Positions 32,428 to 41,567 are shown, counted from the stretch's first letter. The stretch is DNA of 64,000 nucleotides from Saccharothrix sp. ST-888 (GCF_000955975.1 NZ_JYJF01000010.1:39922-103921); one strand, 5' to 3'. Notes: generated by a model from the sequence alone, not told the origin. Made by a program: numbers and translations.

Positions 32428-33528
32428 TCAGCGGGCGCTGGTCTCGTGCACGAACTCGACCAGCCTGGTCAGCGCGTCCGGGTCCATGCTCGGCATGACG
32501 CCGTGGCCGAGGTTGAAGATGTGGCCGCTGTCGCCGAGCGCCTGAGCCGCGTGCAGCACCTCGCGGGCCTTGGTCTCGACCACGTGGGTGGGCGCGAAGA
32601 GCACGGCCGGGTCGAGGTTGCCCTGCAGGGCCTTGTCATGGCCGACCCGCTCGGCGGCGACGTTCAGCGGCACCCGCCAGTCCACGCCGACGACGTCCGC
32701 ACCGGCCTGGCCCATCAGCCCGAGCAGCTCACCGGTGCCGACGCCGAAGTGGATCCGCGGCACGCCGTAGGAGGCGACGGCGTCGAAGACCTTGGTGCTG
32801 GCGGGCATCACCGAGCGGCGGTACTCGTCCGGGGCGAGCGCGCCGACCCAGGAGTCGAAGAGCTGGACCGCCGAGGCGCCCGCCTCGATCTGGATCTTCA
32901 GGAAGGCGGAGGTGATGTCGGCCAGCCGGTCGACCAGCGCGGCCCACAGCTCGGGCTGGCCGTACATCATGGCCTTGGTCTTCTCGTGGCTCTTCGACGG
33001 GCCGCCCTCGACCAGGTAGCTGGCCAGGGTGAACGGCGCACCGGCGAAGCCGATCAGCGGGGTGGAGCCGAGCTCGTCCACCAGCAGGCCGACGGCCTCG
33101 GTGATGTACGGCATGTCGTCCGGCTCCAGCGGGCGCAGCCGCTGGAGGTCGTCGAGGGTGCGGATCGGGTCGGCGATCACCGGGCCGACGCCCGGCTTGA
33201 TGTCGACGTCGATACCGACCGCCTTCAGCGGCACCACGATGTCGCTGAAGAAGATCGCCGCGTCCACCTTGTGCCGCCGCACCGGCTGGAGGGTGATCTC
33301 CTTCACCAGCTCGGGCCGCATGCAGGAGTCCAGCATCGGGATGCCCTCGCGCACCTTGAGGTACTCGGGCAGCGAGCGGCCAGCCTGGCGCATGAACCAC
33401 ACGGGCGTGTGCGGCACCGGCTCACGGCGCGCGGCGCGCAGGAGCGGGGAGTCGTACGCCGCGCCCCGGCGCGCGGGGGGCTGCTGACCGGTCTGGGCTG
33501 GCGGGGTCGCCGCGGAAGTCTCACTCAC
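32428..33528 (-). CDS. hemE: Uroporphyrinogen decarboxylase
   Basis: HemE removes four carboxyl groups from uroporphyrinogen III to give coproporphyrinogen III, the substrate for hemY. The 366-residue product has the signature VWFMRQAGRSLPEYLKVRE with the conserved Arg residues, AAIFFSDIVVPLKAVGIDVD, AGASAVQLFDSWVGALAPDE and NLGHGVMPSMDPDALTRLVE. The start is GTG at 33528 (encoding MSETSAATPP); longer in-frame sequence is unconserved. Transcribed divergently from the DUF3000 gene across 145 bp. Confidence 0.96.
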   Translation of the reverse strand: MSETSAATPPAQTGQQPPARRGAAYDSPLLRAARREPVPHTPVWFMRQAGRSLPEYLKVREGIPMLDSCMRPELVKEITLQPVRRHKVDAAIFFSDIVVPLKAVGIDVDIKPGVGPVIADPIRTLDDLQRLRPLEPDDMPYITEAVGLLVDELGSTPLIGFAGAPFTLASYLVEGGPSKSHEKTKAMMYGQPELWAALVDRLADITSAFLKIQIEAGASAVQLFDSWVGALAPDEYRRSVMPASTKVFDAVASYGVPRIHFGVGTGELLGLMGQAGADVVGVDWRVPLNVAAERVGHDKALQGNLDPAVLFAPTHVVETKAREVLHAAQALGDSGHIFNLGHGVMPSMDPDALTRLVEFVHETSAR

Positions 33529-33673
33529 GGTCCAAATCTTCGCATGTGCCCCGGACTGCCCCCTCGGCGGTGAGTCGTGCGTTCCTCCAAGATCTTCGAG
33601 CGGACCGGCCCCGGCACGCCGCAGGTGCGAAATATGCTCGGATTGCGGCGTCGGCCGACCTAGGCTTCCGCTC

Positions 33674-34318
33674 ATGGCAGCGGTCGGCGGGCACCCCGCA
33701 CACGGTGGTGGAACGGGCAAGGAGTCGGCGCCGATCGAGTTCCGCGCAGCGGTCGAGGCACTCGGCACGGCGCGGCTGCGGCCCGAGCTGCAGCTCTCGG
33801 CCGCCCCGGCACCCCGGCGGCTGGCCCCGTACGCGTACGCGCTCACCGCCACCGTCGAGGTGGAGGGCGAGGAACTGGCGGACGGCCGCCTGGTGCTGCT
33901 CCACGACCCGGCCGGGCAGGAGGCCTGGCACGGCGACTTCCGGGTGGTCACCATGACCCGGGCCGAGCTGGAGCCCGAGATCGCCGACGACCCGATGCTC
34001 TCCGAGGTGGGCTGGGCCTGGCTGCTGGACGCCCTGCAGACGCACGGCGCCGGCTACACCGAGCCCGGCGGCACGGTCACCCATGCCTCCTCTCACTACT
34101 TCGGCGCGCTCGCCGACCGGGAGCCGTCCACCGAGATCGAGATCCGGGCGTCCTGGACCCCTGCGGACGGCCGCTTCGAACGGCACCTCGCGGCCTGGGG
34201 CGACCTGCTCTGCGCCTGCGCCGGCCTCCCACCGAGCGCGGTGGCCCCGCCGCCGGACGCCCCGTCACTCGGCGGGGTGGTCCCGATGCCCGCCCGACGG
34301 CGCCCGCGCTCCCACTGA
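33674..34318 (+). CDS. DUF3000 domain protein
   Basis: A 214-residue actinobacterial DUF3000 protein. The core reads EFRAAVEALGTARLRPELQL, then RRLAPYAYALTATVEVEGEE, LVLLHDPAGQEAWHGDFRVV and VGWAWLLDALQTHGAGYTEP. Homologues normally sit divergently next to hemE, as here. No catalytic residues can be assigned and there is no signal or membrane segment; function unknown. Confidence 0.88.
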   Translation: MAAVGGHPAHGGGTGKESAPIEFRAAVEALGTARLRPELQLSAAPAPRRLAPYAYALTATVEVEGEELADGRLVLLHDPAGQEAWHGDFRVVTMTRAELEPEIADDPMLSEVGWAWLLDALQTHGAGYTEPGGTVTHASSHYFGALADREPSTEIEIRASWTPADGRFERHLAAWGDLLCACAGLPPSAVAPPPDAPSLGGVVPMPARRRPRSH

Positions 34319-34640
34319 GGAGCGACGGGCGGCCCGTTCGACGCCGGCGCGGGGCAAAGCCACCCGCAGGACTGACGGCGTGTGAGTTAACTCCTGCTCT
34401 GCGTCAATTCGCCGTCCGGTCCTGATCGGCATGCGCTGCTTTCGATCGAATCTGTGCGATTCCGAGGCATGTCGCATCAGTCACCTGCGCGATTTGTCCG
34501 TATTGTTACTCACTAGATCGTGATCTTTCGCTAAAGCCGGGCACGGTTGATGCCGAAGGTGTCTGTGACCCTTTCCAAACGCGGAACACTCCGACCGCCC
34601 CCTCGGGGTTCCGTCCGCCACTCCCCGCAGGAGGCCCCTG
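34319..34640. other. Long upstream region of the response regulator gene
   Basis: This 322-bp gap is clearly less G+C-rich than its surroundings between about 34380 and 34560, as expected for a promoter-bearing region. A T/A-rich stretch at 34490-34530 (TTGTCC followed by TAGATC, but only 14 nt apart) is suggestive and not a convincing sigma-70-type promoter. No gene or strong hairpin seen. A GCAGGAGG ribosome site ends it. Confidence 0.5.
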
Positions 34641-35357
34641 GTGTCGGTCCTTCTTGAGCACCCCACAAACGTGGTCGCATACCGCCCGACGAAGCCCACC
34701 GCCATGGTGGTCATCGCTGATCCCCGTGTCCGAAACACCGTCACCCGGCATCTCTGGGCGCTCGGTGTCCGTGATGTCATCGAAGTCTCCTCGATCGCCG
34801 AGGCCCGCCCCCGGGTGGCCACCCCGCGCGACATCTGCGTTGCCGACGTCCACCTCCCGGACGGCTCCGGACTGACCATCCTGGCCGAGACCCGTGCGGC
34901 GGGCTGGCCCAATGGCCTGGCGCTCTCCGCCGCCGACGACATCGGCGCGGTCCGCAGCGCGCTCGCCGGCGGCGTCAAGGGTTACGTGGTCACCGGTACC
35001 CGGACCAACATCGCCATGCCCGGCCGTCCCGGGATGCCGCTCGGAGCCGCCGGGCTGGGCGGCCGGATGCGGCGTCCCGGGATGCCGGGCATGCCCGGTG
35101 CGGTCGGCGCCACCGGTGCACCCGGAGCCCCCGGTGCTCCCGGTGTGCAGCCCGCCGCCTACCGGGAGCTCTCCGGCCGCGAGGTGGAGGTGCTGCGGCT
35201 GGTCGCCGAAGGACAGTCCAACAAGGCGATCGGCGTCGCCATGGGCCTGTCCGCGCTCACGGTGAAGAGCCACCTCGCCCGGATCGCCCGCAAGCTGGGC
35301 ACCGGAGACCGGGCCGGGATGGTCGCGGTCGCGCTGCGGACCGGCATCATCCACTGA
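34641..35357 (+). CDS. Orphan LuxR-type response regulator with collagen-like linker
   Basis: A 238-residue regulator. The receiver domain (residues ~20-125) keeps the probable phospho-Asp in CVADVHLPDGSGLTILAE, but the usual N-terminal acidic pair is reduced to a single Asp (VVIADPRVRN), so phosphorylation may be atypical. Residues ~128-172 form a Gly-Pro-rich linker (PGRPGMPLGAAGLGG; PGMPGMPGAVGATGAPGAPG) with collagen-like Gly-x-y triplets. The C-terminal LuxR HTH is LSGREVEVLRLVAEGQSNKA and TVKSHLARIARKLGTGDR. The start is GTG at 34641 after GCAGGAGG. No sensor kinase is adjacent. Targets unknown. Confidence 0.9.
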   Translation: MSVLLEHPTNVVAYRPTKPTAMVVIADPRVRNTVTRHLWALGVRDVIEVSSIAEARPRVATPRDICVADVHLPDGSGLTILAETRAAGWPNGLALSAADDIGAVRSALAGGVKGYVVTGTRTNIAMPGRPGMPLGAAGLGGRMRRPGMPGMPGAVGATGAPGAPGAPGVQPAAYRELSGREVEVLRLVAEGQSNKAIGVAMGLSALTVKSHLARIARKLGTGDRAGMVAVALRTGIIH

Positions 35358-35593
35358 CGTCCACCGATATCCGCGTGCCATACCTCGCTGTCGACAGTAG
35401 CAACAGGCCACGTGGCAGCCCGGAGGAACGTTTCCTCCGGGCTGCCGCCCCTCCGGCTCGGCTTTCGGGTGACGGGCCGAAACAGCGTCCCAGGCCCTGT
35501 CTGACGGGCCCGAGGGCCGCTGGCATATGTCCGAATACGGTCTGACCAGTCCGACAACACTCCCGGTTTCGGGTGCCGTCGTACCCTTGGGGG

Positions 35594-36844
35594 GTGACCG
35601 ACGCCGTAGCAGCCATCCCAGAAGAGACAGCCCCGGTCCCGCTCCTTGAACCCAGGGAGGGGCTCCCGCCCGTTGTGGTGGACGAGAGGGTGCTTGCCGA
35701 GACGATCGCAGCCTTCGCCGCCGGCAGCGGTCCGGTCGCCGTCGACGCCGAGCGGGCCTCCGGCTACCGCTACGGGCAGCGCGCGTACCTGATCCAGCTG
35801 CGGCGCTCCGGCGCCGGTACCGCGCTGATCGATCCGATCGCCTGCCCGGACCTCAGTGCGCTCGGCTCCGCGCTGGCCGACACCGAATGGGTGGTCCATG
35901 CGGCGAGCCAGGACCTGCCCTGTCTGGCCGAGGTCGGCATGCGGCCGCGCCGCCTGTTCGACACCGAGCTGGCCGGCCGGATCGCGGGCTTCCCCAGGGT
36001 CGGGCTCGGACCGATGACCGAGAGCGTGCTCGGCCTCTCGCTGGCCAAGGAGCACTCGGCGGTGGACTGGTCGACCCGTCCGCTGCCGGAGCCCTGGCTG
36101 CGGTACGCCGCTCTGGACGTCGAGGTGCTGGTCGAGCTGCGGGACGCACTCGAACAGGAGCTGGACGCCCAGGGCAAGCTGGGCTGGGCCCTGGAGGAGT
36201 TCGCCGCCATCGCCGATGCGCCCAGGCCGGCCCCCCGGGTCGATCCGTGGCGCCGCACCTCGCAGCTGCACAAGGTGCGCCGCCGCCGCCAGCTGGCCGC
36301 CGTCCGCGAGCTGTGGCAGGCCCGGGACCGGGTCGCGCGGGAGCGGGACGTCTCACCCGGACGGGTGCTGTCGGACGCGGCAATCGTGAACGCGGCGCTC
36401 GCGATGCCGCAGGGCGTGCCGGCCCTGCAGGCCGTACAGGGCTTCGGGCCGCGAGTGAACCGCAGGCAGCTGGAGCAGTGGCTGACCGCGCTGGACCGGG
36501 CCAGGGAGATTCCGGAGGCCGAGCTGCCGCCGGCGACCGCGCCGCACGACGGGCCGCCGCCGCCGCGGGCCTGGGCCGAGAAGGACCCGGTGGCCGCCGC
36601 ACGGCTCTCCGGCGCCCGGGCGGCCGTCACCGAGCTGGCCGAGGCCAAGCGGCTGCCGGCCGAGAACCTGATCACACCGGACCTGGTCCGCCGGGTCTCC
36701 TGGGAGCCGCCCGCCGCAGCCACCCCGGAGGCCGTCGCAGAGGCGCTGCGGGCGCTGGGCGCCCGCCAGTGGCAGGTCGACCAGGTGGCACCGGCCATCT
36801 CGGCCGCCTTCGTCAAGGCGGCCGACGGCACGGCCCAGGGCTGA
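35594..36844 (+). CDS. rnd: Ribonuclease D with HRDC domain
   Basis: A 416-residue 3'-5' exoribonuclease of the RNase D family that trims structured RNAs such as tRNA precursors. The DEDD exonuclease residues appear in GPVAVDAERASGYRYGQRAY, WVVHAASQDLPCLAEVG and RYAALDVEVLVELRDAL. A C-terminal HRDC-like region follows (SQLHKVRRRRQLAAVRELWQ and neighbourhood). The GTG at 35594 (encoding MTDAVAAIPEET) follows a G-run; upstream in-frame sequence is not conserved. It sits between the response regulator and fadA, with no clear operon. Confidence 0.9.
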   Translation: MTDAVAAIPEETAPVPLLEPREGLPPVVVDERVLAETIAAFAAGSGPVAVDAERASGYRYGQRAYLIQLRRSGAGTALIDPIACPDLSALGSALADTEWVVHAASQDLPCLAEVGMRPRRLFDTELAGRIAGFPRVGLGPMTESVLGLSLAKEHSAVDWSTRPLPEPWLRYAALDVEVLVELRDALEQELDAQGKLGWALEEFAAIADAPRPAPRVDPWRRTSQLHKVRRRRQLAAVRELWQARDRVARERDVSPGRVLSDAAIVNAALAMPQGVPALQAVQGFGPRVNRRQLEQWLTALDRAREIPEAELPPATAPHDGPPPPRAWAEKDPVAAARLSGARAAVTELAEAKRLPAENLITPDLVRRVSWEPPAAATPEAVAEALRALGARQWQVDQVAPAISAAFVKAADGTAQG

Positions 36845-37159
36845 GACCGCCCGGGCCGACTGCCGTCCAGGGGTGCGGGGAACCGCACGAGATCACGGAC
36901 AGCGGTGCCGTACCGGCCTTCGGGCCGCTGCGGTCGCCGGTGCCGCCGGTTTCGCGCCGTTCCCCGCGCCCCTGGTGGTTCACCCGGCCGCCCCGGCGGG
37001 CTGTGCAGATCGGACGTGGTGCGGGACACACGGGGTGATCCGGGTGCTGCCCCTGGGCAAGGTAGTTACCGGCGGGTAGCATGACCGTGAAGCAGCGCCG
37101 CTCCAAACCTTGGGACGTCGACTGCGTTAAACGTCATGTCCCCTGGGAGGAGAGCCCCC
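36845..37159. other. Intergenic region upstream of fadA
   Basis: This 315-bp gap holds the promoter region of fadAB. The palindromic TACCGGCGGGTA at 37067-37078 (annotated separately) and an A/T-richer stretch (37104-37135) lie in its last 100 bp. The first 200 bp are GC-rich with no coding signal I trust. GGGAGGAGAG just before 37160 is the fadA ribosome site. Confidence 0.5.
37067..37078. promoter_or_regulatory. TACC-N4-GGTA palindrome, candidate fatty-acid operator
   Basis: TACCGGCGGGTA lies 81 bp upstream of the fadA start. Its arms (TACC, GGTA) are perfect with a GGCG centre. I have an impression that similar sites precede other actinomycete acyl-CoA genes, which would fit a TetR-type fatty-acid repressor, but no alignment was possible. 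Confidence 0.4.
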
Positions 37160-38377
37160 GTGCCTCGTACCGCGAGGGACGTCGTCTTCGTTGACGGCGT
37201 CCGCACCCCGTTCGGCAAGGCCGGCCCGAAGGGCATCTACCACGAGACCCGTGCCGACGACCTGGTGGTCAAGTGCATCCGCGAGCTCGTGCGCCGCAAC
37301 CCGAACCTGCCCGTCGAGCGCATCGACGAGGTCGCCGTCGCGGCCACCACGCAGATCGGTGACCAGGGCCTGACCATCGGCCGTACCGCCGCTCTGCTCT
37401 CCGGTCTGCCGAAGTCCGTCCCGGGCTACGCGATCGACCGGATGTGCGCCGGCGCGCTGACCGCCGTGACCACCACCGCCGGCGGCATCGCCTTCGGCGC
37501 GTACGACATCGTGGTCGCCGGTGGCGTCGAGCACATGGGCCGCCACCCGATGGGCGAGGGCGTGGACCCGAACCCGCGCTTCGTCTCGGAGAAGCTGGTC
37601 GACGAGTCCGCCCTGTTCATGGGGATGACCGCGGAGAACCTGCACGACCGCTTCCCGCACCTGACCAAGGAGCGCTGCGACGCCTACGCCGTGCGCTCGC
37701 AGGAGAAGGCCGCCAAGGCGTACGCCAACGGCGACATCCAGCCGGACCTGGTGCCGATCGCGATCCGCAACACCAACCCCGAGGTCGGCGAGACCGGCTG
37801 GGGCCTGGCCACCACGGACGAGCCGATGCGCCCGGGCACCACGATGGAGAGCCTGGCCGGTCTGAAGACCCCGTTCCGTCCGCACGGCAACATCACCGCG
37901 GGCAACTCGGCCGGTCTGAACGACGGCGCCACCGCCTCGCTGCTGGCCGCCGAGGACGTCGCCGAGGAGCTCGGCCTCCCGGTCAAGATGCGCCTGGTCT
38001 CGTACGCCTTCGCGGGTGTCGAGCCCGAGGTCATGGGCATCGGCCCGGTCCCGGCGACCGAGAAGGCGCTGGCCAAGGCCGGTCTGACGATCGACGACAT
38101 CGGCGCGTTCGAGGTCAACGAGGCGTTCGCCGTGCAGGTGCTGTCCTTCCTGGACCACTACGGCATCGCGGACGACGACGAGCGGGTCAACCCGTACGGC
38201 GGCGCGATCGCCTTCGGCCACCCGCTGGCCTCCTCCGGCGTCCGGCTGATGAACCAGCTGGCGCGGCGCTTCGAACAGCGCCCCGACGTCCGCTACGGCC
38301 TGACCACCATGTGCATCGGCTTCGGCATGGGCGGGACCATCATCTGGGAGAACCCGCACTTCGAGGGTGGTAAGTGA
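37160..38377 (+). CDS. fadA: Acetyl-CoA C-acyltransferase (3-ketoacyl-CoA thiolase)
   Basis: A 405-residue thiolase that releases acetyl-CoA in the last beta-oxidation step. The acyl-accepting Cys is residue 96 in AIDRMCAGALTAVTTTAGG. The other active-site blocks are FEVNEAFAVQVLSFLDHYG, GGAIAFGHPLASSGVRL with the catalytic His, and TTMCIGFGMGGTIIWE with the second Cys. The start is GTG at 37160 (encoding MPRTARDVVFVDGVRTPFGK) after GGGAGGAGAG. The stop overlaps a GTG of fadB as GTGA. The pair forms a FadAB-type multienzyme complex. Confidence 0.95.
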   Translation: MPRTARDVVFVDGVRTPFGKAGPKGIYHETRADDLVVKCIRELVRRNPNLPVERIDEVAVAATTQIGDQGLTIGRTAALLSGLPKSVPGYAIDRMCAGALTAVTTTAGGIAFGAYDIVVAGGVEHMGRHPMGEGVDPNPRFVSEKLVDESALFMGMTAENLHDRFPHLTKERCDAYAVRSQEKAAKAYANGDIQPDLVPIAIRNTNPEVGETGWGLATTDEPMRPGTTMESLAGLKTPFRPHGNITAGNSAGLNDGATASLLAAEDVAEELGLPVKMRLVSYAFAGVEPEVMGIGPVPATEKALAKAGLTIDDIGAFEVNEAFAVQVLSFLDHYGIADDDERVNPYGGAIAFGHPLASSGVRLMNQLARRFEQRPDVRYGLTTMCIGFGMGGTIIWENPHFEGGK

Positions 38378-38379
38378 CC

Positions 38380-40509
38380 ATGAGCACCACTGAGCTGCTG
38401 CAGCGCGGCGCCGAGCTGTTCCCCGGCGAGGTCGTCACCACCGCGCACGTCCGCCACCTCGACCTGCCGCTGCAGGCCGGGAAGCTGGCGCTGATCACCC
38501 TGGACAACGGCTTCGACCACACCAAGCCGACCACCTTCGGTCCGGGCTCGCTGATCAAGCTGTCCGAGGCGCTGGACCAGGTCGAGGCCGAGGCCGCCGA
38601 GGGCACGATCGCCGCGGTCGCCATCACCGGCAAGCCGTTCATCTTCGCGGTCGGCGCCGACCTCAAGGGCGTCGAGATCCTGAAGGAGCGCGAGGACGCG
38701 CTGGCCATCGGCAAGGGCGGCCACGAGGTCTTCAAGCGGATCGCCGCACTGTCCGTCCCCAGCTTCGCCTTCTACAACGGCGCGGCGATGGGCGGCGGTG
38801 TCGAGGTCGGCCTGCACTGCACCTACCGCACCGTCAGCTCGGGCGTCCCGGCGTTCTCGCTGCCCGAGGTCTTCCTCGGCCTGGTTCCCGGCTGGGGCGG
38901 CTGCAGCATCCTGCCGAACCTGATCGGCCCGGCCAAGGCCGTCAAGGTCATCATCGAGAACTCGATGGCCCAGAACAAGCAGCTCAAGGGCAAGGAGGTG
39001 TTCGAGCTCGGCATCGCGGACGCGATCTTCGAGCCGGCCGACTTCCTGGAGCAGTCGCTGCTGTGGGCCGCGAAGGTCCTCAAGGGCGAGACGGTCGTCG
39101 AGCGCGAGGAGATCGACCGCGGCAAGGCCTGGGACGACGCCGTCGCCTGGGGCCGGATGGTCGCCGACGCCAAGGTGCACGGGGCCGCTCCGGCCGCGTA
39201 CCAGGCGCTGGACATCATCGCCCAGGTCAAGGACCAGGACCTGCAGGCCGGTTTCGACGCCGAGGACGTGGCGCTCGCCGACCTCATCATGAGCGGCGAA
39301 CTGCGCAGCGGCATCTACGCGTTCAACCTGGTGCAGCGTCGGGCCAAGCGCCCGTTCGGTGCGCCGGACAAGTCGCTGGCCCGTCCGGTCGCCAAGGTCG
39401 GCGTGGTCGGCGCGGGCCTGATGGCCTCCCAGCTGGCGCTGCTGTTCGCCCGCCGCATGGAGGTGCCGGTCGTACTGACCGACATCGACCAGGAGCGCAT
39501 CGACAAGGGCGTGGGCTACGTCCACGGCGAGATCGACAAGCTGCTGGAGAAGGGCCGGATCGGCAAGGACAAGGCCAACAAGCTCAAGGGCCTGGTCAGC
39601 GGTCACCTGGACAAGGCGGTCGCCTTCGGCGACGCGGACTTCGTGATCGAGGCCGTGTTCGAGGAGATGGGCGTCAAGCAGAACGTCTTCGCCGAGCTGG
39701 AGGCCGTGGTCTCGCCGACCACGATCCTGGCCACCAACACCTCCTCGCTGTCGGTCACCGAGATGGCGTCCAAGCTCCAGCACCCGGAGCGCGTGGTCGG
39801 CTTCCACTTCTTCAACCCGGTCGCGATCCTGCCGCTGCTGGAGATCGTCCGTGCGGAGAAGACCGACGACGCCTCGCTGGCCACCGCCTTCGGCGTGGCC
39901 AAGAAGCTGAAGAAGACCGCGGTGCTCGTCAAGGACGCCCCGGCGTTCGTGGTGAACCGCATCCTGCTCCGCTTCATGGACGCGATCCAGGGCGCGATCG
40001 ACGAGGGCACCCCGATCGAGACGATCGAGAAGGCCGTGCTGCCGCTCGGCCTGCCGATGTCGCCGATCGTGCTGCTCGAACTGGTCGGCCCGGCCATCGC
40101 GCTGCACGTCTCGGAGACCCTGGCCGGGGCCTTCCCGGAGCGGTTCACCGTCTCCGAGAACCTCAGCAAGCTGGTCAAGGCCGGCAAGCGCGGCTTCTAC
40201 ACCTGGGTGGACGGCCAGCAGGTCCTCGACCCCGAGGTGCTCGAACTGCTCTCCTTCGGCGACACCGTGCTGACCGAGGAGCAGGTCCGCGAGCGGGCGC
40301 TGGACGCCGTCGCGCAGGAGATCGGCCTGATGCTGGACGAGGGCGTCGTCGGCGAGGCGCAGGACATCGACCTGTGCATGATCACCGGCGCCGGCTGGCC
40401 CTTCCACCTGGGCGGGATCACCCCGTACCTGGACCGTGCGGGCGTCTCGGAGCGCGTCAACGGCAAGCGCTTCCTGGCTCAGGGCGTGGCCTCGGTGCCG
40501 GCCGTCTGA
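38380..40509 (+). CDS. fadB: Fatty-acid oxidation complex alpha subunit FadB
   Basis: A 709-residue bifunctional enoyl-CoA hydratase / 3-hydroxyacyl-CoA dehydrogenase. The N-terminal crotonase part shows AVGADLKGVEILKEREDAL and NGAAMGGGVEVGLHCTYRTV. The dehydrogenase part starts at the NAD loop VGVVGAGLMASQLALLFARR and includes TNTSSLSVTEMASKLQHPER, VVGFHFFNPVAILPLLEIV with the catalytic His, and KDAPAFVVNRILLRFMDAI. ATG 38380 is one option; the GTG at 38374 overlaps the fadA stop (GTGA) and would add two residues. Either way the gene is coupled to fadA. A strong hairpin follows at 40583. Confidence 0.95.
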   Translation: MSTTELLQRGAELFPGEVVTTAHVRHLDLPLQAGKLALITLDNGFDHTKPTTFGPGSLIKLSEALDQVEAEAAEGTIAAVAITGKPFIFAVGADLKGVEILKEREDALAIGKGGHEVFKRIAALSVPSFAFYNGAAMGGGVEVGLHCTYRTVSSGVPAFSLPEVFLGLVPGWGGCSILPNLIGPAKAVKVIIENSMAQNKQLKGKEVFELGIADAIFEPADFLEQSLLWAAKVLKGETVVEREEIDRGKAWDDAVAWGRMVADAKVHGAAPAAYQALDIIAQVKDQDLQAGFDAEDVALADLIMSGELRSGIYAFNLVQRRAKRPFGAPDKSLARPVAKVGVVGAGLMASQLALLFARRMEVPVVLTDIDQERIDKGVGYVHGEIDKLLEKGRIGKDKANKLKGLVSGHLDKAVAFGDADFVIEAVFEEMGVKQNVFAELEAVVSPTTILATNTSSLSVTEMASKLQHPERVVGFHFFNPVAILPLLEIVRAEKTDDASLATAFGVAKKLKKTAVLVKDAPAFVVNRILLRFMDAIQGAIDEGTPIETIEKAVLPLGLPMSPIVLLELVGPAIALHVSETLAGAFPERFTVSENLSKLVKAGKRGFYTWVDGQQVLDPEVLELLSFGDTVLTEEQVRERALDAVAQEIGLMLDEGVVGEAQDIDLCMITGAGWPFHLGGITPYLDRAGVSERVNGKRFLAQGVASVPAV

Positions 40510-40582
40510 CACCCTCACGGGCCGAAGGACAGGGCACCGGCGCCCGTAGGCGAGTGAGGACAGCAGCGCCTGGGCAGCCAAC

Positions 40583-40622
40583 CCACCGGGCCGGGACCGC
40601 AGTTGCGGTCCCGGCCCGGTGG
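40583..40622 (+). terminator. 18-bp terminator hairpin of the fadAB operon
   Basis: Arms 40583-40600 (CCACCGGGCCGGGACCGC) and 40605-40622 (GCGGTCCCGGCCCGGTGG) are perfect, with loop AGTT. It lies 74 nt after the fadB stop. Confidence 0.85.
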
Positions 40623-40726
40623 CGTACCCGGGTGCCGGTATCGAACTCGTGGACGGTCAGACGGCCTTCGGCTAGGGTTGACCGTCTGTTTGCCCAATCA
40701 CGATCAAACCTGCAGAGGAATTCGGT

Positions 40727-41524
40727 ATGCAGTACGGAGCGCCTCGCCACCCCAAGGTGTTTCTGGCAGGTGATTCCGGTGTGGCGACCCGCCCGGCGAG
40801 CCTCGTGCCGATGACCGGCTGGGGCCAGACCATGCAGCTGTTCCTGCACCCCGAGATCGAAGTGGTGAACTGTGCCCGGCACGACACCAGTTCCAGGAGC
40901 TTCGCCGACTCGGGCCGCCTGCAGTGGATCCTCGACCAGCTGATACCGGGCGACTACCTGCTGGTCTCCTTCGCGCTGGGCGACAAGAAGACCGACGCGG
41001 AGCGGCACACCAAGCCGTTCGGCTCGTACCAGGACCAGCTGCGCCGGTACATCGAGGGGGCGCGCGACCGGCTGGCCCACCCCGTGCTGGTGACCGGCCA
41101 CGAGCGGCGGACCTTCGACCCGCACGGCAACCTGCGCTGGTCACTGGGCCAGTACGCGATGGCGATGCGCGAGCTCGCGGCCCAGACCTGCACCCCGCTG
41201 GTCGACCTGCACGCCCAGAGCCTCGACTGGTGGAACCAGCTGGGTCCCGAGGGCACCAAGCAGATCTTCCTCCAGCTGGAGCCGGGCGAGCACCCCAACC
41301 ACCCGGAGGGCGTCAGCGACGACACCCAGCTGCGTCCAGTGGGTGCCGTCGAGTGCTCCCGCTTCGTCACCCGCTCGCTCGCCGAGCAGGGCATCGTGCC
41401 GCCGCACTGGGTGGTCAACCTGGAGACGCCGCAGTTCCCGCCGGAGGCGCTGGGCTGGCTCGACGACGCGACGTACGAGGCCCTGGCGCACGCCCGTACG
41501 GTGCCGACCGGAACCGTCCGGTGA
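40727..41524 (+). CDS. SGNH/GDSL-fold protein, rhamnogalacturonan-acetylesterase-like
   Basis: A 265-residue SGNH-fold protein related to rhamnogalacturonan acetylesterases. Block I is KVFLAGDSGVATRPASLVPM with Ser17 as nucleophile; GWGQTMQLFL follows. LVSFALGDKKTD matches block III, except that the usual Asn is not obvious. The terminal block reads GVSDDTQLRPVGAVECSRFV, with Gln201 where family members carry the catalytic His of D-x-x-H. The protein has no signal peptide. It may be catalytically altered or use another His (HPNH nearby). It starts the surface-polymer region and is followed by the Ig-like protein after 43 nt. Confidence 0.8.
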   Translation: MQYGAPRHPKVFLAGDSGVATRPASLVPMTGWGQTMQLFLHPEIEVVNCARHDTSSRSFADSGRLQWILDQLIPGDYLLVSFALGDKKTDAERHTKPFGSYQDQLRRYIEGARDRLAHPVLVTGHERRTFDPHGNLRWSLGQYAMAMRELAAQTCTPLVDLHAQSLDWWNQLGPEGTKQIFLQLEPGEHPNHPEGVSDDTQLRPVGAVECSRFVTRSLAEQGIVPPHWVVNLETPQFPPEALGWLDDATYEALAHARTVPTGTVR

Positions 41525-41567
41525 GCGTCCTGTGCAGCCCGGCTCCGATCCGAGGAGAGTCCCGCCG

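Noticed and set aside
34494..34519. Sigma-70-type promoter before the response regulator
   Set aside because: The TTGTCC and TAGATC hexamers are only 14 nt apart, too close for a standard promoter.
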